A DNA stretch of 64,000 nucleotides from DAOQVR01 sp035341665 (GTDB lineage: Bacteria > Chloroflexota > Anaerolineae > JAAYZQ01): contig DAOQVR010000004.1 in NCBI GenBank assembly GCA_035341665.1, forward strand, positions 124,001 through 188,000. Direction: 5' to 3'. Below the pieces are notes generated by a model that was given only the letters and a program-made list of their open reading frames with translations, made no database searches and was not told the origin of the DNA. Positions 35,253 through 45,100 of this stretch are shown here, one piece after another. Every line of letters begins with the position of its first letter. Positions within the stretch are counted from its first letter, which is position 1. The translations under genes were made by a program, and so were the position numbers.

Positions 35253-36491
35253 TTACGGAAGCAGGGCACTGCCCTCCCCTGCCGCGACAGGGGTGACAGC
35301 GCTCCTATCCGCAATGTCGGCTTGCCTACCTTCGGCGCCGGCTTCGGGCGCGGGCGGTCGTGCCATCTTGAGCTTCTTGGCGTACTTGCTCAGCAGCGCC
35401 TCCAACACCCGCTCGAACTTGACCCCGTACAACGTCTCGAGGATCTCCGTGAAGGGTAGCCCCAGGCTCGGCCCAAAGGCGGTGTTCGGGTTGCAGTCCG
35501 TGAAATAGGGCGTCCCCGTCGTCTCATCCACCCGGATGTCATACTTGGCATAGTCCCTGCAGTGCACGACCCGGAACACCTTGTTGGAATACTGCTCGAT
35601 CTTTTTCGCCAGCTCCGCATCCTCCACAGGCGCGTACCGATAAGGGTCCGGGACGTCGTAGCTCTCGAGGCTGGTAAACTCGTGCCTGCCGTCTGGACGG
35701 AAGCCGAATACCTTCCGCCCCAAGAACACGTGCCGCATGCGCCGGTCCTCGAACACCACCGCCGTGATCTCCGGACCGGGGATGAAACGCTCCACTATCA
35801 CCGGCATCCGGTAGGCTGCGATCAGGTCCTCTACCTGTTGCTGCGCCTCCTCGAGCGACTCCTTCACCGCCCGATTGTCGATTCCGACGCTCCCACCACC
35901 CTCGTTTAGCTTGACGATTAGCGGCAGCCCAAGGTCCGGGTTCACCCTTGTCCCTGCCCGTTTGATGTACTGGTAGGGAGGCGTGGGTACCTTGTTCGCC
36001 TTCAGGAGCTGCTTGACCAGGTTGCGGTTGTTGCCGATCACCAGGCCCGCCATGCCCGCGCCCGTGTAGGGAATCTCCACCAGCTCCAGTGCCCCGGCGA
36101 TGGACGCCTGCAGCGCATCGCGCCCGCGCAGGGTGTCCACCAGGTTCAGCACGAGGTCCGGCCGGTCGTCCAGTAGGTCACTCAGAAGATGTTCGCTGCC
36201 GGAGTAGAGCCTGCCGGGTACGCCCAGCCGCTGCATCACCTCAAGCACCTCCGCGGCGCGGGCTTCCACTTCCTTCTCCGCCGCGAACGCCTCGTCCGTG
36301 GGAAAGAACTCGCGCTCCACCGCCGAGTAGGCCACAGCCACCAACGTCAGCCGCTTCAGCGCCTTGCGCGCTACCGAGAGCCGGGGCGTCGGGCAGGGGT
36401 AATGCACCTTCGGCGCGCGGCCCTTGCGCTTCGATGGCTTCTTCCGGCCTTCAGCCTCGGCGGGCCTCTCCTCTACCTTCGCCTCGTCCAC
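35253..36491 (-). CDS. D-Ala-D-Ala-ligase-like ATP-grasp protein
   Basis: 412 aa. After a basic, lysine-rich first 35 residues comes the preATP-grasp region (DLVLNLVDTLRGRDA, VEIPYTGAGMAG) and the ATP-grasp core with LPLIVKLNEGGGSVGID, VERFIPGPEI and the metal-binding end FTDCNPNTAFGPS. These are features of the Ddl group, but the neighbours are not cell-wall genes and the family also has members that ligate other amino acids or peptides, so the symbol ddl is not given. The C-terminus is a 40-residue low-complexity tail. Confidence 0.82.
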   Translation of the reverse strand: MDEAKVEERPAEAEGRKKPSKRKGRAPKVHYPCPTPRLSVARKALKRLTLVAVAYSAVEREFFPTDEAFAAEKEVEARAAEVLEVMQRLGVPGRLYSGSEHLLSDLLDDRPDLVLNLVDTLRGRDALQASIAGALELVEIPYTGAGMAGLVIGNNRNLVKQLLKANKVPTPPYQYIKRAGTRVNPDLGLPLIVKLNEGGGSVGIDNRAVKESLEEAQQQVEDLIAAYRMPVIVERFIPGPEITAVVFEDRRMRHVFLGRKVFGFRPDGRHEFTSLESYDVPDPYRYAPVEDAELAKKIEQYSNKVFRVVHCRDYAKYDIRVDETTGTPYFTDCNPNTAFGPSLGLPFTEILETLYGVKFERVLEALLSKYAKKLKMARPPAPEAGAEGRQADIADRSAVTPVAAGEGSALLP

Positions 36492-37236
36492 CAGCCCCTC
36501 CTGGTTCCCCCTCCGGGGTACCTGCCCTTGACTCGCTGCGCCTGCCCCACACCAGCCGGCCTTCTCCGCTCAACTCTGCCTTCAACCCGCGCAGCATCGG
36601 GTCCGCAATGAGCATCGCGCCCCGCACATCGAGCAGTAGGCAGCCCGCCCTGAGTAGCGAAGGAGCCATGGCCGAGAACGTGGCGACTCCCGGCTCGGCC
36701 GCGGCGACACCACAGGACGGCCCGCTCTCCACACCCGGGCACGGCCCGACACCGCCCCGGTGTCGTCGGCCAGGTCCCGATTCGCCAAACACGCTGAAGG
36801 ACTTGGCCTCACTGCAGTCCACGTCTGGGGGCCCATCATGGCAACACCAATGCCCAACAGCGGCTGCACCCCAACACGCCGAACAGCCGGCCAGGGCCGC
36901 CACCAGCTCGCCGACCTGCACCGATGACCCCCGCCCCGCACGCGAGAGCTATTGTACCACAAGCCACTGCGCCCGGCGAGTGTCTGGTTCAGTCAGCCTC
37001 ACCCCGTGGCCGAAGTTCGCTGACCAGGGTGAAGAGAGCCGCTCGCCGGCCCACTCTCTTTCGATCGTCCGGCACGCCTCGCCAGACAGGGGCCGCACCG
37101 CCTCGTGCAGCACCGGCGCAAGCCCAGCCGCCCGCCAGCGTCAGGCAGAACCCCGGCAGGGTGACGGCGCACACACCTGGGTCCGCCCGAACCGCCTGTC
37201 AGCCCTGCCCCACTCCACTTGCGGGAGCGTCGCCTC
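36492..37236. other. Long stretch without a clear gene
   Basis: About 750 bases. Open frames cross it on both strands but none has a recognisable fold or coding-like composition. On the minus strand there is an extended -10 (TGGTACAAT, centred near 36955) that would read toward the ATP-grasp gene, and the frame 36451-36921 contains a protein-like patch (LLLDVRGAMLIADPMLRGL). It may be a decayed gene or a long leader. Confidence 0.4.
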
Positions 37237-37265
37237 TTTCCGCCTCTGGCCGCCTGTGATATACT
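37237..37265 (+). promoter_or_regulatory. Promoter of the M24 gene
   Basis: TTTCCG (37237-37242), 17 bases, TATACT (37260-37265). The leader to ATG 37307 is about 35 bases. Confidence 0.5.
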
Positions 37266-37306
37266 CCACCTGCCCGGCATCGACCTGCCCGGTAAGGAGG
37301 CTAGCC

Positions 37307-38488
37307 ATGATCACAAGAGAGGAGCTTATGGGTCGCATGCAGCAGCTCCAGGCTGCCGTGCGCGCCCAGGGCGTCGACCTCTTTCTCGTCTCGGCAGAGT
37401 CCAGCATCTACTACCTGACAGGCGTCGTCTACGTGCCAATGGAGCGCCCCTTCTTTATCCTGGTGCGTCCCGAAGGGCAGGCGCTCCTGCTCGTGCCCGC
37501 GCTCGAGCAGGAGCATCTCTCCGCGGCGCCCAACGTCGGCGACGTGCGCCACTACTGGGACTACCCTTCGCCCTCCGGCGAGGGTTGGCCCGATCGACTG
37601 CGAGAGATGCTCGACGGCGTGCGGACACTCGGCGTCGAGCCCTCCCTGCCACAGGAAGTCGCCGTCGCGCTGCACGACCTCGCACCGCGCACCCTCCCTC
37701 TCGTCGAGACCCTCCGCCTGCGCAAGTCACCAGCCGAGGTGCAGATGCTCCGCCGTGCAGCCAGCTACGCCGACATGGGCATGGCCAAGGTCCTCGCCGC
37801 GTCGTATCACGGCGTGTCGGAGCTCGAGCTTTTTTCGCTCGGGCGCTCGGTACAGCTGGACATCGTCAAGAGCACAGCCTTCGACGCGCTGACGACCAGC
37901 ACCCTGACTGCTTCCTGGCCGGCTCCCGCCAGCGCCATGCCCCACGGCGTGCCCTCGCCGGGAGACCGGCTGCTCGACGGACCCCATATCGCCCTGAGCC
38001 TTATGCGCGTCAACGGCTATGCCGCCGAGTGCGAACGGACCTACTTCCTGGCTCCACCCACCGCACAGATGAAGGAGATGTTCGCGGTGATGCGCGCCGC
38101 GCGAGAGCGTGCCTTCGCCCTGCTCCGCCCTGGCGTACCCTGCGCGACGATTGACGAGGCGGCCAACGGCTTCTTGCGCGACGAAGGGCTGGGCGGCTAC
38201 CTGCTGCACCGCACCGGCCACGGCTTCGGCCTGGGCGGGCACGAGGGCCCGTGGCTCGCCGCTGGCAGCTCTGATGTGCTCGAGCCCAACATGCTGGTGA
38301 GCGTCGAGCCCGGCATTTACCTGCCGGGTGTCGGCGGCTTTCGCCACTCAGACACCCTGCTCATCACCGGCGACGGCTTCGAGAAGCTGACCCGCGCACC
38401 AGAGACGCTCGACGAGCTGGTGATCCTGGCTCGGCGTCCGCTCTTGCGGCTCAAGGGTGCCGTGATGCGCCGCATGATGAGGGTCTAG
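37307..38488 (+). CDS. M24-fold (Xaa-Pro peptidase/creatinase-like) protein
   Basis: 393 aa from ATG 37307, preceded by AAGGAGG; the open frame upstream is non-coding. The N-terminal creatinase-like domain (1-130) contains YYLTGVVYVPMERP, and the pita-bread domain follows. HRTGHGFGLGGHEGP and SVEPGIYLPG keep the usual His and Glu. The two Asp ligands (normally in 'VDAG' and 'SDxTRTF') appear as ALSLM and AECERTYF, and the last Glu ('RxEDT') is Ser in RHSDT. Three of five metal ligands are therefore changed, so a non-metal hydrolase, as in creatinase, or a binding protein is as likely as a peptidase. Confidence 0.82.
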   Translation: MITREELMGRMQQLQAAVRAQGVDLFLVSAESSIYYLTGVVYVPMERPFFILVRPEGQALLLVPALEQEHLSAAPNVGDVRHYWDYPSPSGEGWPDRLREMLDGVRTLGVEPSLPQEVAVALHDLAPRTLPLVETLRLRKSPAEVQMLRRAASYADMGMAKVLAASYHGVSELELFSLGRSVQLDIVKSTAFDALTTSTLTASWPAPASAMPHGVPSPGDRLLDGPHIALSLMRVNGYAAECERTYFLAPPTAQMKEMFAVMRAARERAFALLRPGVPCATIDEAANGFLRDEGLGGYLLHRTGHGFGLGGHEGPWLAAGSSDVLEPNMLVSVEPGIYLPGVGGFRHSDTLLITGDGFEKLTRAPETLDELVILARRPLLRLKGAVMRRMMRV

Positions 38489-38537
38489 AGGCGGCCGCTG
38501 TCGATGCCCAGCTTCCCAGCCTCCATCCACAGACAAC

Positions 38538-38566
38538 TTGACACCTCCTTTCGCTTGTGATAGAAA
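38538..38566 (+). promoter_or_regulatory. Promoter of the riboswitch transcript
   Basis: Perfect TTGACA (38538-38543), 17 bases, TAGAAA (38561-38566). Transcription should start near 38573, about 15 bases before the aptamer. Confidence 0.65.
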
Positions 38567-38587
38567 TCACACCTGTAGCCAGATTCT

Positions 38588-38720
38588 CGCGCGCCGAGCG
38601 TCGGATGTGGATGACATCCGGCGGCGGGGGATCCAAACAAGGGGCGAACCGGACGCAAGACCGGAGGGCAAGCACCTTCTGCCCTAGCCCGGCAGCTAAC
38701 CTCGCAGGCGTCGAAGGAGG
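38588..38720 (+). promoter_or_regulatory. c-di-AMP riboswitch (ydaO/yuaA type)
   Basis: The region follows the ydaO/yuaA consensus in order: GCGCCGAG at the 5' end of P1, GGGGGATCC, GGGGCGAACC, a variable stem, AGGGCAAGCACCTTCTGCCCT, then CCCGGCAGCTAACCTCGCAGGC and GTCGAAGGAGG. The CAGCUAACC block and the ACCUUCUG internal stem are diagnostic and closely parallel the Thermoanaerobacter aptamer of known structure. In other bacteria these switches turn genes off when c-di-AMP is high. The downstream gene here is a 50-codon ORF. Confidence 0.92.
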
Positions 38721-38779
38721 ACACCGGGTCGCAACCTCGGTGCCCCCTTTTCTTGTAGGGGGACACCGCAGGCGAGACA

Positions 38780-38817
38780 CTGGCACCTATCCCGACATAG
38801 GAGGTGCACCATGCCAG
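38780..38817 (+). promoter_or_regulatory. Hairpin over the ribosome site and start of the 50-aa ORF
   Basis: Outer stem 38780-38785 with 38812-38817 (6 bp) and inner stem 38786-38790 with 38797-38801 (5 bp). The AGGAGG site and the A of the start codon fall in or beside the internal bulge. Likely expression platform of the riboswitch. Confidence 0.5.
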
Positions 38818-38963
38818 GGCTTGTCCTTCTCGATTTCATCAAGATGGACCAGGCGGAGCGGATCCGCCAAGCCGAGAGCGCCCGGTTGGCCAGCTTGTTC
38901 GTCAAGGCCAACAAGAGGCCATCCGCGCTCCGGAGCCTGCTGCTTGCGATCACGGGCAGCTAG
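38811..38963 (+). CDS. 50-aa protein controlled by the c-di-AMP riboswitch
   Basis: ATG 38811 follows TAGGAGGTGCACC, a very strong site, and the frame ends at TAG 38963. The product begins MPGLVLLDFIK, has a central charged helix (MDQAERIRQAESARLASLF) and ends RSLLLAITGS. There is no clear membrane segment; the sequence looks like one or two amphipathic helices. I do not recognise a family. It is the only ORF between the riboswitch and a strong terminator, so it is either the regulated product or a leader peptide. Confidence 0.7.
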   Translation: MPGLVLLDFIKMDQAERIRQAESARLASLFVKANKRPSALRSLLLAITGS

Positions 38964-38991
38964 GTTTACACACGTAGGATCACCACACTCG

Positions 38992-39029
38992 TGAAGGCAC
39001 CCCGCAGCGCGACCGGCGGGGTGCCTTCA
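38992..39029 (+). terminator. Rho-independent terminator
   Basis: Perfect 14-bp stem (38992-39005 with 39016-39029), 10-base loop, then TTT. It closes the riboswitch/50-aa-ORF unit and separates it from the TPR gene. Confidence 0.85.
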
Positions 39030-39046
39030 TTTAAGCGGTGATCCAC

Positions 39047-39075
39047 TTGCATAAAAAGTGAATCTGTGGTATACT
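39047..39075 (+). promoter_or_regulatory. Promoter of the giant TPR gene
   Basis: TTGCAT (39047-39052), 17 bases, TATACT (39070-39075), 18 bases after the terminator. Leader to ATG 39154 about 72 bases. Confidence 0.7.
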
Positions 39076-39153
39076 GCGTAAAGCTGTAGAAATCCGACTA
39101 AAACGCGCTGGTGCACCATGACACTTCGAGCAACCGGAGAGGAACCGTCACCG

Positions 39154-42100
39154 ATGCGCTCCCTGAGGCCCGTAACGCCCCAGGAGCTGAGGCAGCGGCT
39201 GGGGCGCGGCGGCAAGGTCGCCTGGATCGACCGCAAGGTCACAGACGTCCAGGATCTCCGTGCCCACCCGCGGTTGGTGATCACGGGGCGCATGGAGCTC
39301 GGCAAGAGCCGCGAGGCGGCCGAGCTAGTGCGACGTGCCGTCGCAGCCGGCCTGGTGCCGCAGGATCGGGTCTTTGAGCCCAGCGCTCTCTTCTATCTGC
39401 AGAGCGAAGATGACCTGCGCGATGACCTGCGCCGCGTGGTGGACAAGAAGCGGCCCGCCCTCCTGCTGCTAGACGCTCTCGCCTCGCGGCACACCGGCGC
39501 CGGGCTCGAAATGCTCTCCGAGGTACTGGCCGCCATGCAGGCTGGCGCTGCGCTCTACGCAATTGCCACGGCGCGCCCGGATCGGCTCTCGCCCGGGTGC
39601 CAGCCATGGCTGACCCGCATGGGCTTCCATACCGTCATGTTGCCCAACCTGACCTCCGAGCAGACGCGCCGTCTGCTGGATCGTGCAGCCGGCGCCTACG
39701 ATGTGCAGCTCGACGACGCTGCCTACGAAGAGCTCGCTGCGCGAGGCGACGGAACACCCCAGTTCGTGATCACATGCATCCGCCAGCTCCGGCTGGAGAA
39801 CGCGCCCGAGGCAGACCTGGCTGCCATTCGCCGCGTGATCCGGGGCGGGTTGGCCCGGCTCTGGGCAGAGGCACGGCGCGCGATCCACGACCAGGGTGCT
39901 CCGGGCCTTCTGCTTGACTCACTCGCTGCCTTCCATGCGGCCGGCGTCTGGCCTGCCACCGGGCTGGTCCTTGCCTACGCGTCCCACCTCGGGCTTCAGG
40001 ACAAAGCAACCAGTCCCTGGGCCTCCGCTTCTGTGCTCGAGCATGCCCTGGCACCGCTGGCACGCTACGAAATCGTCGAGGGCTCCACCGGGATCGCCTA
40101 TCCCGAGGTCGCCGTCGAAGAGATGGTGTCACCCGAAGCGGCCTGGCCGAGCCTGGGTGACTTTCTGGAGCAGCGGCCGGGGTTCCTGAGCCGCTCGCCG
40201 CTGCGGCGTCTCGCCAGGGAGCCGGAGGTCGTGGCCGAGGCACTCGTTGAGCTGGCGCTGCGCGCGGAGGAGAGAGGGGACGGCAAAAGCGCGCTCCGCT
40301 TCCACGACGCGGCGCTGCGTGTGCTCGAGAGCCCAGTCCTCTACAACCGTCGCGGCCAGGCGCTCGCCGCCCAGGGCAGCCTTGACTCGGCGCTGGCGGA
40401 TGCCGACCGGGCGCTGGCCCTCAACCCGCGCCTCTCGGGCGCCTATCTGAATCGCGGCAACCTTTATGCGCAGAAGGAGGAGTGGAGCCGCGCCATCCTC
40501 GAGTACGACCAGGCGCTTGCCCTCAATCCTCGCTTTGCTCGGGCATGTTACAGCCGCGCCGAGGCCTACCGCGCACAGGGCAAGATGGACGCCGCACTTG
40601 CCGACTACACGCAAGCCATCGGCCTTGATCCCGGGCTGGCGGTGGCCTTCAGCCACCGTGGTGAGCTCTTGCGCCAGCAGGGCAAGGTCGACGACGCCAT
40701 CGCCGACCTGTCGCAGGCGGTCCGCCTTGATCCCCAGGACGCCCAGGCTTACAACAACCGTGGCATCGCCCACGCCGGCCAGGCGCGCCGGCAGGAGGCC
40801 ATCGCCGACCTTACACAGGCCATCGCCATCAATCCACGGCTTGCCGAGCCGTACGCCAACCGCGGCAGCGCCTACCTGGACGATGGAAAGCCGGAGCAGG
40901 CCGAGGCAGACTACTCCCAGGCCTTGGCCATCGACCCCCGCTGCGCTGCCGCGCACGCCGGACGCGGCCGCGCCCGCGCCGAGCGGGGTCGCCTTGATGA
41001 GGCAGTCGCCGACTTCTCCAGCGCCCTCCTCCTCGATCCCCGTCACGCAGCCGCACACGTGGAACGCGGCATCGCCTACCGGCAATTGGGCAAGCCCGAA
41101 CTGGCCATCCCCGACTTTTCCCGCGCGATCAGCCTGGCCCCACACGACACCGCAGCAACCACCGGCCGCGGCAATGCCTATGCCGACCTGGGCAAGTGGC
41201 AGCAAGCCATCGCCGACTTTACCCATGCGCTCGCGCTCGACCCCACATGCGTGACGGCCCTGCTGGACCGTGGCATGGCCTGGGCCGAGCAGGGAGAGAT
41301 GCTCAAGGCCCTCGCCGATTTCACCCAGGCGATCGACCAGGATCCAGGCTGCATGCACGCCTACATCCACCGCGGACTGGCGTACGCCGAACTCGGCGAC
41401 CTGCCGAAGGCTATGGCAGACCTCGATCAGGCCGTCGCACTCAATCCCCAGGACCCCGAGGCCTACCTGGGCCGGGGCACCGCCCTGGTCGGCCAGTCGG
41501 CCTGGGAAAGGGCAATCCAGGACTTCAACCAGGCGATCACCCTTCAACCACAGCAGGCCGAGGGCTACCTCAGGCGCGGCCTCGCCTATGCGGTTCAGGG
41601 CCAGATGGAGCAGGCCATCGCCGATTTCGGACAGGCAGTCGACCTCGACCCCAACCTTGCCGACGGTTATACCGGACGTGGACGTGCGCTGGCTGCCCAG
41701 GGAAGCCTCACGGAGGCAATCGCGGACTATACGCAGTCGCTCTTTGTCCGACCGGGGCAGGCGCAGGTCCACTTCGATCGAGGCAACGCGTATGGGTTGC
41801 TGGGCGATATGGATCAGGCGATAGCCGACTACTCCCACGCCGTGGAGCTGGACCCGCGCGACAGCCGTGCCTACTTCAACCGCGGACACGCCCACGGGCA
41901 GCAGGGCCGCTTCGAGCTGGCCATGGCCGACTTTGCCCAGGCCATCAGCCTCGATCCCAGCTCGTCCGTCGCCTTCCTCAACCGCGGTCTGACCCAGGGC
42001 CTCCAGGGCAACTGGCAGGGGGCCGAAGCCGACTTCTCCGAGGCCGCCGCTCTGGACCCCCAATCTGCGGCGGCATTCCTGAGCCGGGGAATCGCCCGCG

Positions 42101-45100
42101 CCCATTTGGGTCGTCTGGACGAGGCGGTCACCGACTACGACCAGGCGATCCTGCTGGACCCGCGCTCGGCCGGAGCCTACAACAACCGCGGTCTGGCGCG
42201 CACCGAACAGGAACGCCTCGACGAGGCCCTCGCCGACTACAATCAGGCCATCGCCCTCGACCCGCAGTTGGCCGGTGCCCACAACAACCGGGGAGAGGTC
42301 CACCGTCGCCAGCGCCGCTGGCAGGCAGCATTGGCCGACTACCGCCAGGCCATCGCAATCGATCCGCAGCTTGTCCCGGCCTACCACAACCGCGGCGAGA
42401 CCTACGCGGAGGTGGGCGAACTGGACAGGGCCATCGAGGACTTTTCCCGGGCTATCGAGCTCGATCCCGATTTTGCCACAGCACACTACGATCGCGCCGA
42501 GGCCATGCGCCGCGCCCGCCGACCTGCGGAAGCCCTGGAGGACTATGCCCGGGCGATCACACTCGCGCCTGAGTCGCCCGCGGGGTATCTCGGCCGGGGT
42601 GCCGCCCACGCGGAACTGGGCGACGCGCAGCAGGCGATCGCCGACTATACTCAGGCACTCGCGCTCGATCCCTCCAGCGCCGAGGCATTCAGCGGCCGGG
42701 GCACTGCCTACCGCAAGAAAGGCGACCTAGCCCAGTCGGAGGCCGACTACACCCAGGCCATCGCGCTTGACCCCGGGCGTGCGGATGCGTTCTCTGGGCG
42801 CGGCACAACCCGCGCCGAGCAGCGCAAACACGCGGAGGCAATCGCCGACTTCACCCAGGCCCTGGCCCTGAAGCCGGGAGACGCCTCGATCTACGCTGCG
42901 CGTGCCGCTGCCTTTGCGGCGCGCGGAGAACGCAGCAAGGCGATCGACGACCTCACGCAGGCTGTCGGCGCCAACCCCGCCGATGCCGACAGCTACGCAG
43001 CACGCGGAGAGCTGCTGGAGCAACGCGGTGACCTGGCACTGGCTGTGGCCGACTATACCCAGGCGCTGTCCCTCAGGCCCGCCGACGTGCCGCTCCTCCT
43101 CCGCCGTGGGAATGCTTTCGCCGCTCAGGGAGAGGTGGAAGAGGCCGTGGCGGACTATGCCCAGGCAATCGAGGTGGCGCCGCAGCGCTCTGAAGGATAC
43201 TACGACCGCGCCACCGCCTTCCAGAAGATGGGGAGGTCCGAAGAGGCAATCGCCGACTTTACCCAGGCGCTGGACCTTAGCCCGCAGCTGTCCGACGCCT
43301 TTGTGGGCCGCGCCCAAGCACTGGCTGCGCTGGGCAGGCGCGACGAGGCCATCGTCGACCTGACCCAAGCCCTCACCCTGCACCCTCAGGACGGCCAGGC
43401 CTACTTCGAGCGGGGAGTGATCTATGGGCAGCTGGGAAAGCAGGAGCAGGCGGTCTCGGACCTGACCCAGGCAGCCGCTATAAGCCCGAGAGACCCCGAA
43501 GTCTACATTGCACGCGGCATCGCCTTCGCCGAGCTGGGCAAGAGCGCTCTGGCCATTGCCGACTGTGACCAGGCGCTGGCGCTCGATCCGCAGGCGCCCA
43601 CCGCATACTACTGCCGGGGCGTCGCCCGCTGCCAGGCCGGAGAACCCGGCCCGGCCGTCGAGGACCTCAGCCAGGCCATCACCCTTGATCCGCACGACAC
43701 CGATGCCTATGTTGCCCGCGGCCAGGCCTACGCCTCCCTTGACGACTCAGCCCGAGGCTACGAGGACTTCTCGCAGGCGATAGCCCTCGATCCCGGCCAC
43801 CTGGAGGCCTACCGCTCACGGGCCGGCCTCCTGGCAAAGCAGCGTTCCTGGAAGAAGGCTTTGGCCGACTACGGGCGCCTTTTGGCTCTCGCGCCGCAGG
43901 ACGCCGATGCCTATGCGGCCCGCGCTGCGGTCCACGTCCGGCGCGGCGACTTGGAGGAAGCCGTCGCCGACTACACTCGGTCAATCGGCCTGCAGCCCTC
44001 CGCCGCCGTCTACGTCAGCCGCGGACAAGCCTACACTGCGCTCTCCGCCTGGGAGCAGGCGGCCGAGGACTACACCCAGGCGATCCAGCTTGACCCGCGC
44101 GACGCGGCGGCCCATAACCTGCGCGGCCTGGCTTGCGCCCAGCTCGGCCAATGGGATCGCGCTGTCACTGACTATACCCGCTCGATTGCCCTCAGCCCGC
44201 AGAATGCCGAGCCATGGATGAACCGCGGCCTGGCATACGCCGGCCTCGGCGAGCTGGACAAAGCACTCGCCGACTATGATCGCGCGGTGGCGCTCCTGCC
44301 GCAGGATGCACGCACCTTCCTGGGCCGCGGTGACGTGCGCCGCCTCCGGGGTGAGATGGAGCATGCTGTGGCCGACTACGGGCGGGCCGTCGAGCTGGAG
44401 CCGAGCGATGCCTCGGCCTACAACCGCCGAGGGTTGGCGCTGGCTGCCCTCAAGCAGCTTGACCAGGCTCAGGCAGACTACGATCGTGCCGTCGAGCTCA
44501 ACCCAAAGCTCGCCGACGCCTATCGAAACCGAGGCAACGCCCTATTCGAACAGGGGCAGTTGGAGCGCGCCATCGCCGACTTTGATCAGGCCATGGCACT
44601 CGATCGGCAGGATGCCGGCAGCTACGTCGGGCGCGGAGGCGCACTCGCTGATCGCGGCGAGCTGGAACGCGCCATCGCCGACTACACGCAGGCAGCCACA
44701 CTCAACCCACGCGACGTGCGTGTCTTCCTCGGCCGCGGCTCCGCCTATGCCGAGCGCGGCGAGCTGGACCGCGCCCTCGCCGACTTCGACCAGGCGGTAG
44801 CCCTCGCCCCGCGCGAAGCAGCAGCCTACGTCGGGCGCGGTCACGTTCGCACCCAGATGGGCCAGGCCGCGCTCGCCGTCGAGGACTTTACCCAGGCCAT
44901 CTCGCTCAACCCCAGACTTGTGGCCGCCCATGTGGGCCGCGGGCTCGCTTACACCGAGCAGGGCAAGCACACGGCGGCGCTGGAGGACTATGCCCAGGCC
45001 CTCACCGCCGATCCCAACGACGCAACCATCTACAACAACCGCGGCATCACCTACGCCGCCCAGGGCGATCAGACGCGTGCTGTGGCCGATTACTCCCAGG

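Noticed and set aside
36089..37306. Upstream extension of the M24 frame
   Set aside because: Low-complexity Pro/Arg/Ser translation, crosses the ATP-grasp gene, and a strong ribosome site marks ATG 37307.
38588..38720. c-di-GMP (GEMM-I) riboswitch
   Set aside because: GGACGCAAG looks similar at first, but the CAGCTAACC and ACCTTCTG blocks fit the c-di-AMP class far better.
40129..42609. 826-codon minus-strand frame opposite the TPR gene
   Set aside because: Repeats with the 102-bp period of the sense gene; an antisense shadow.
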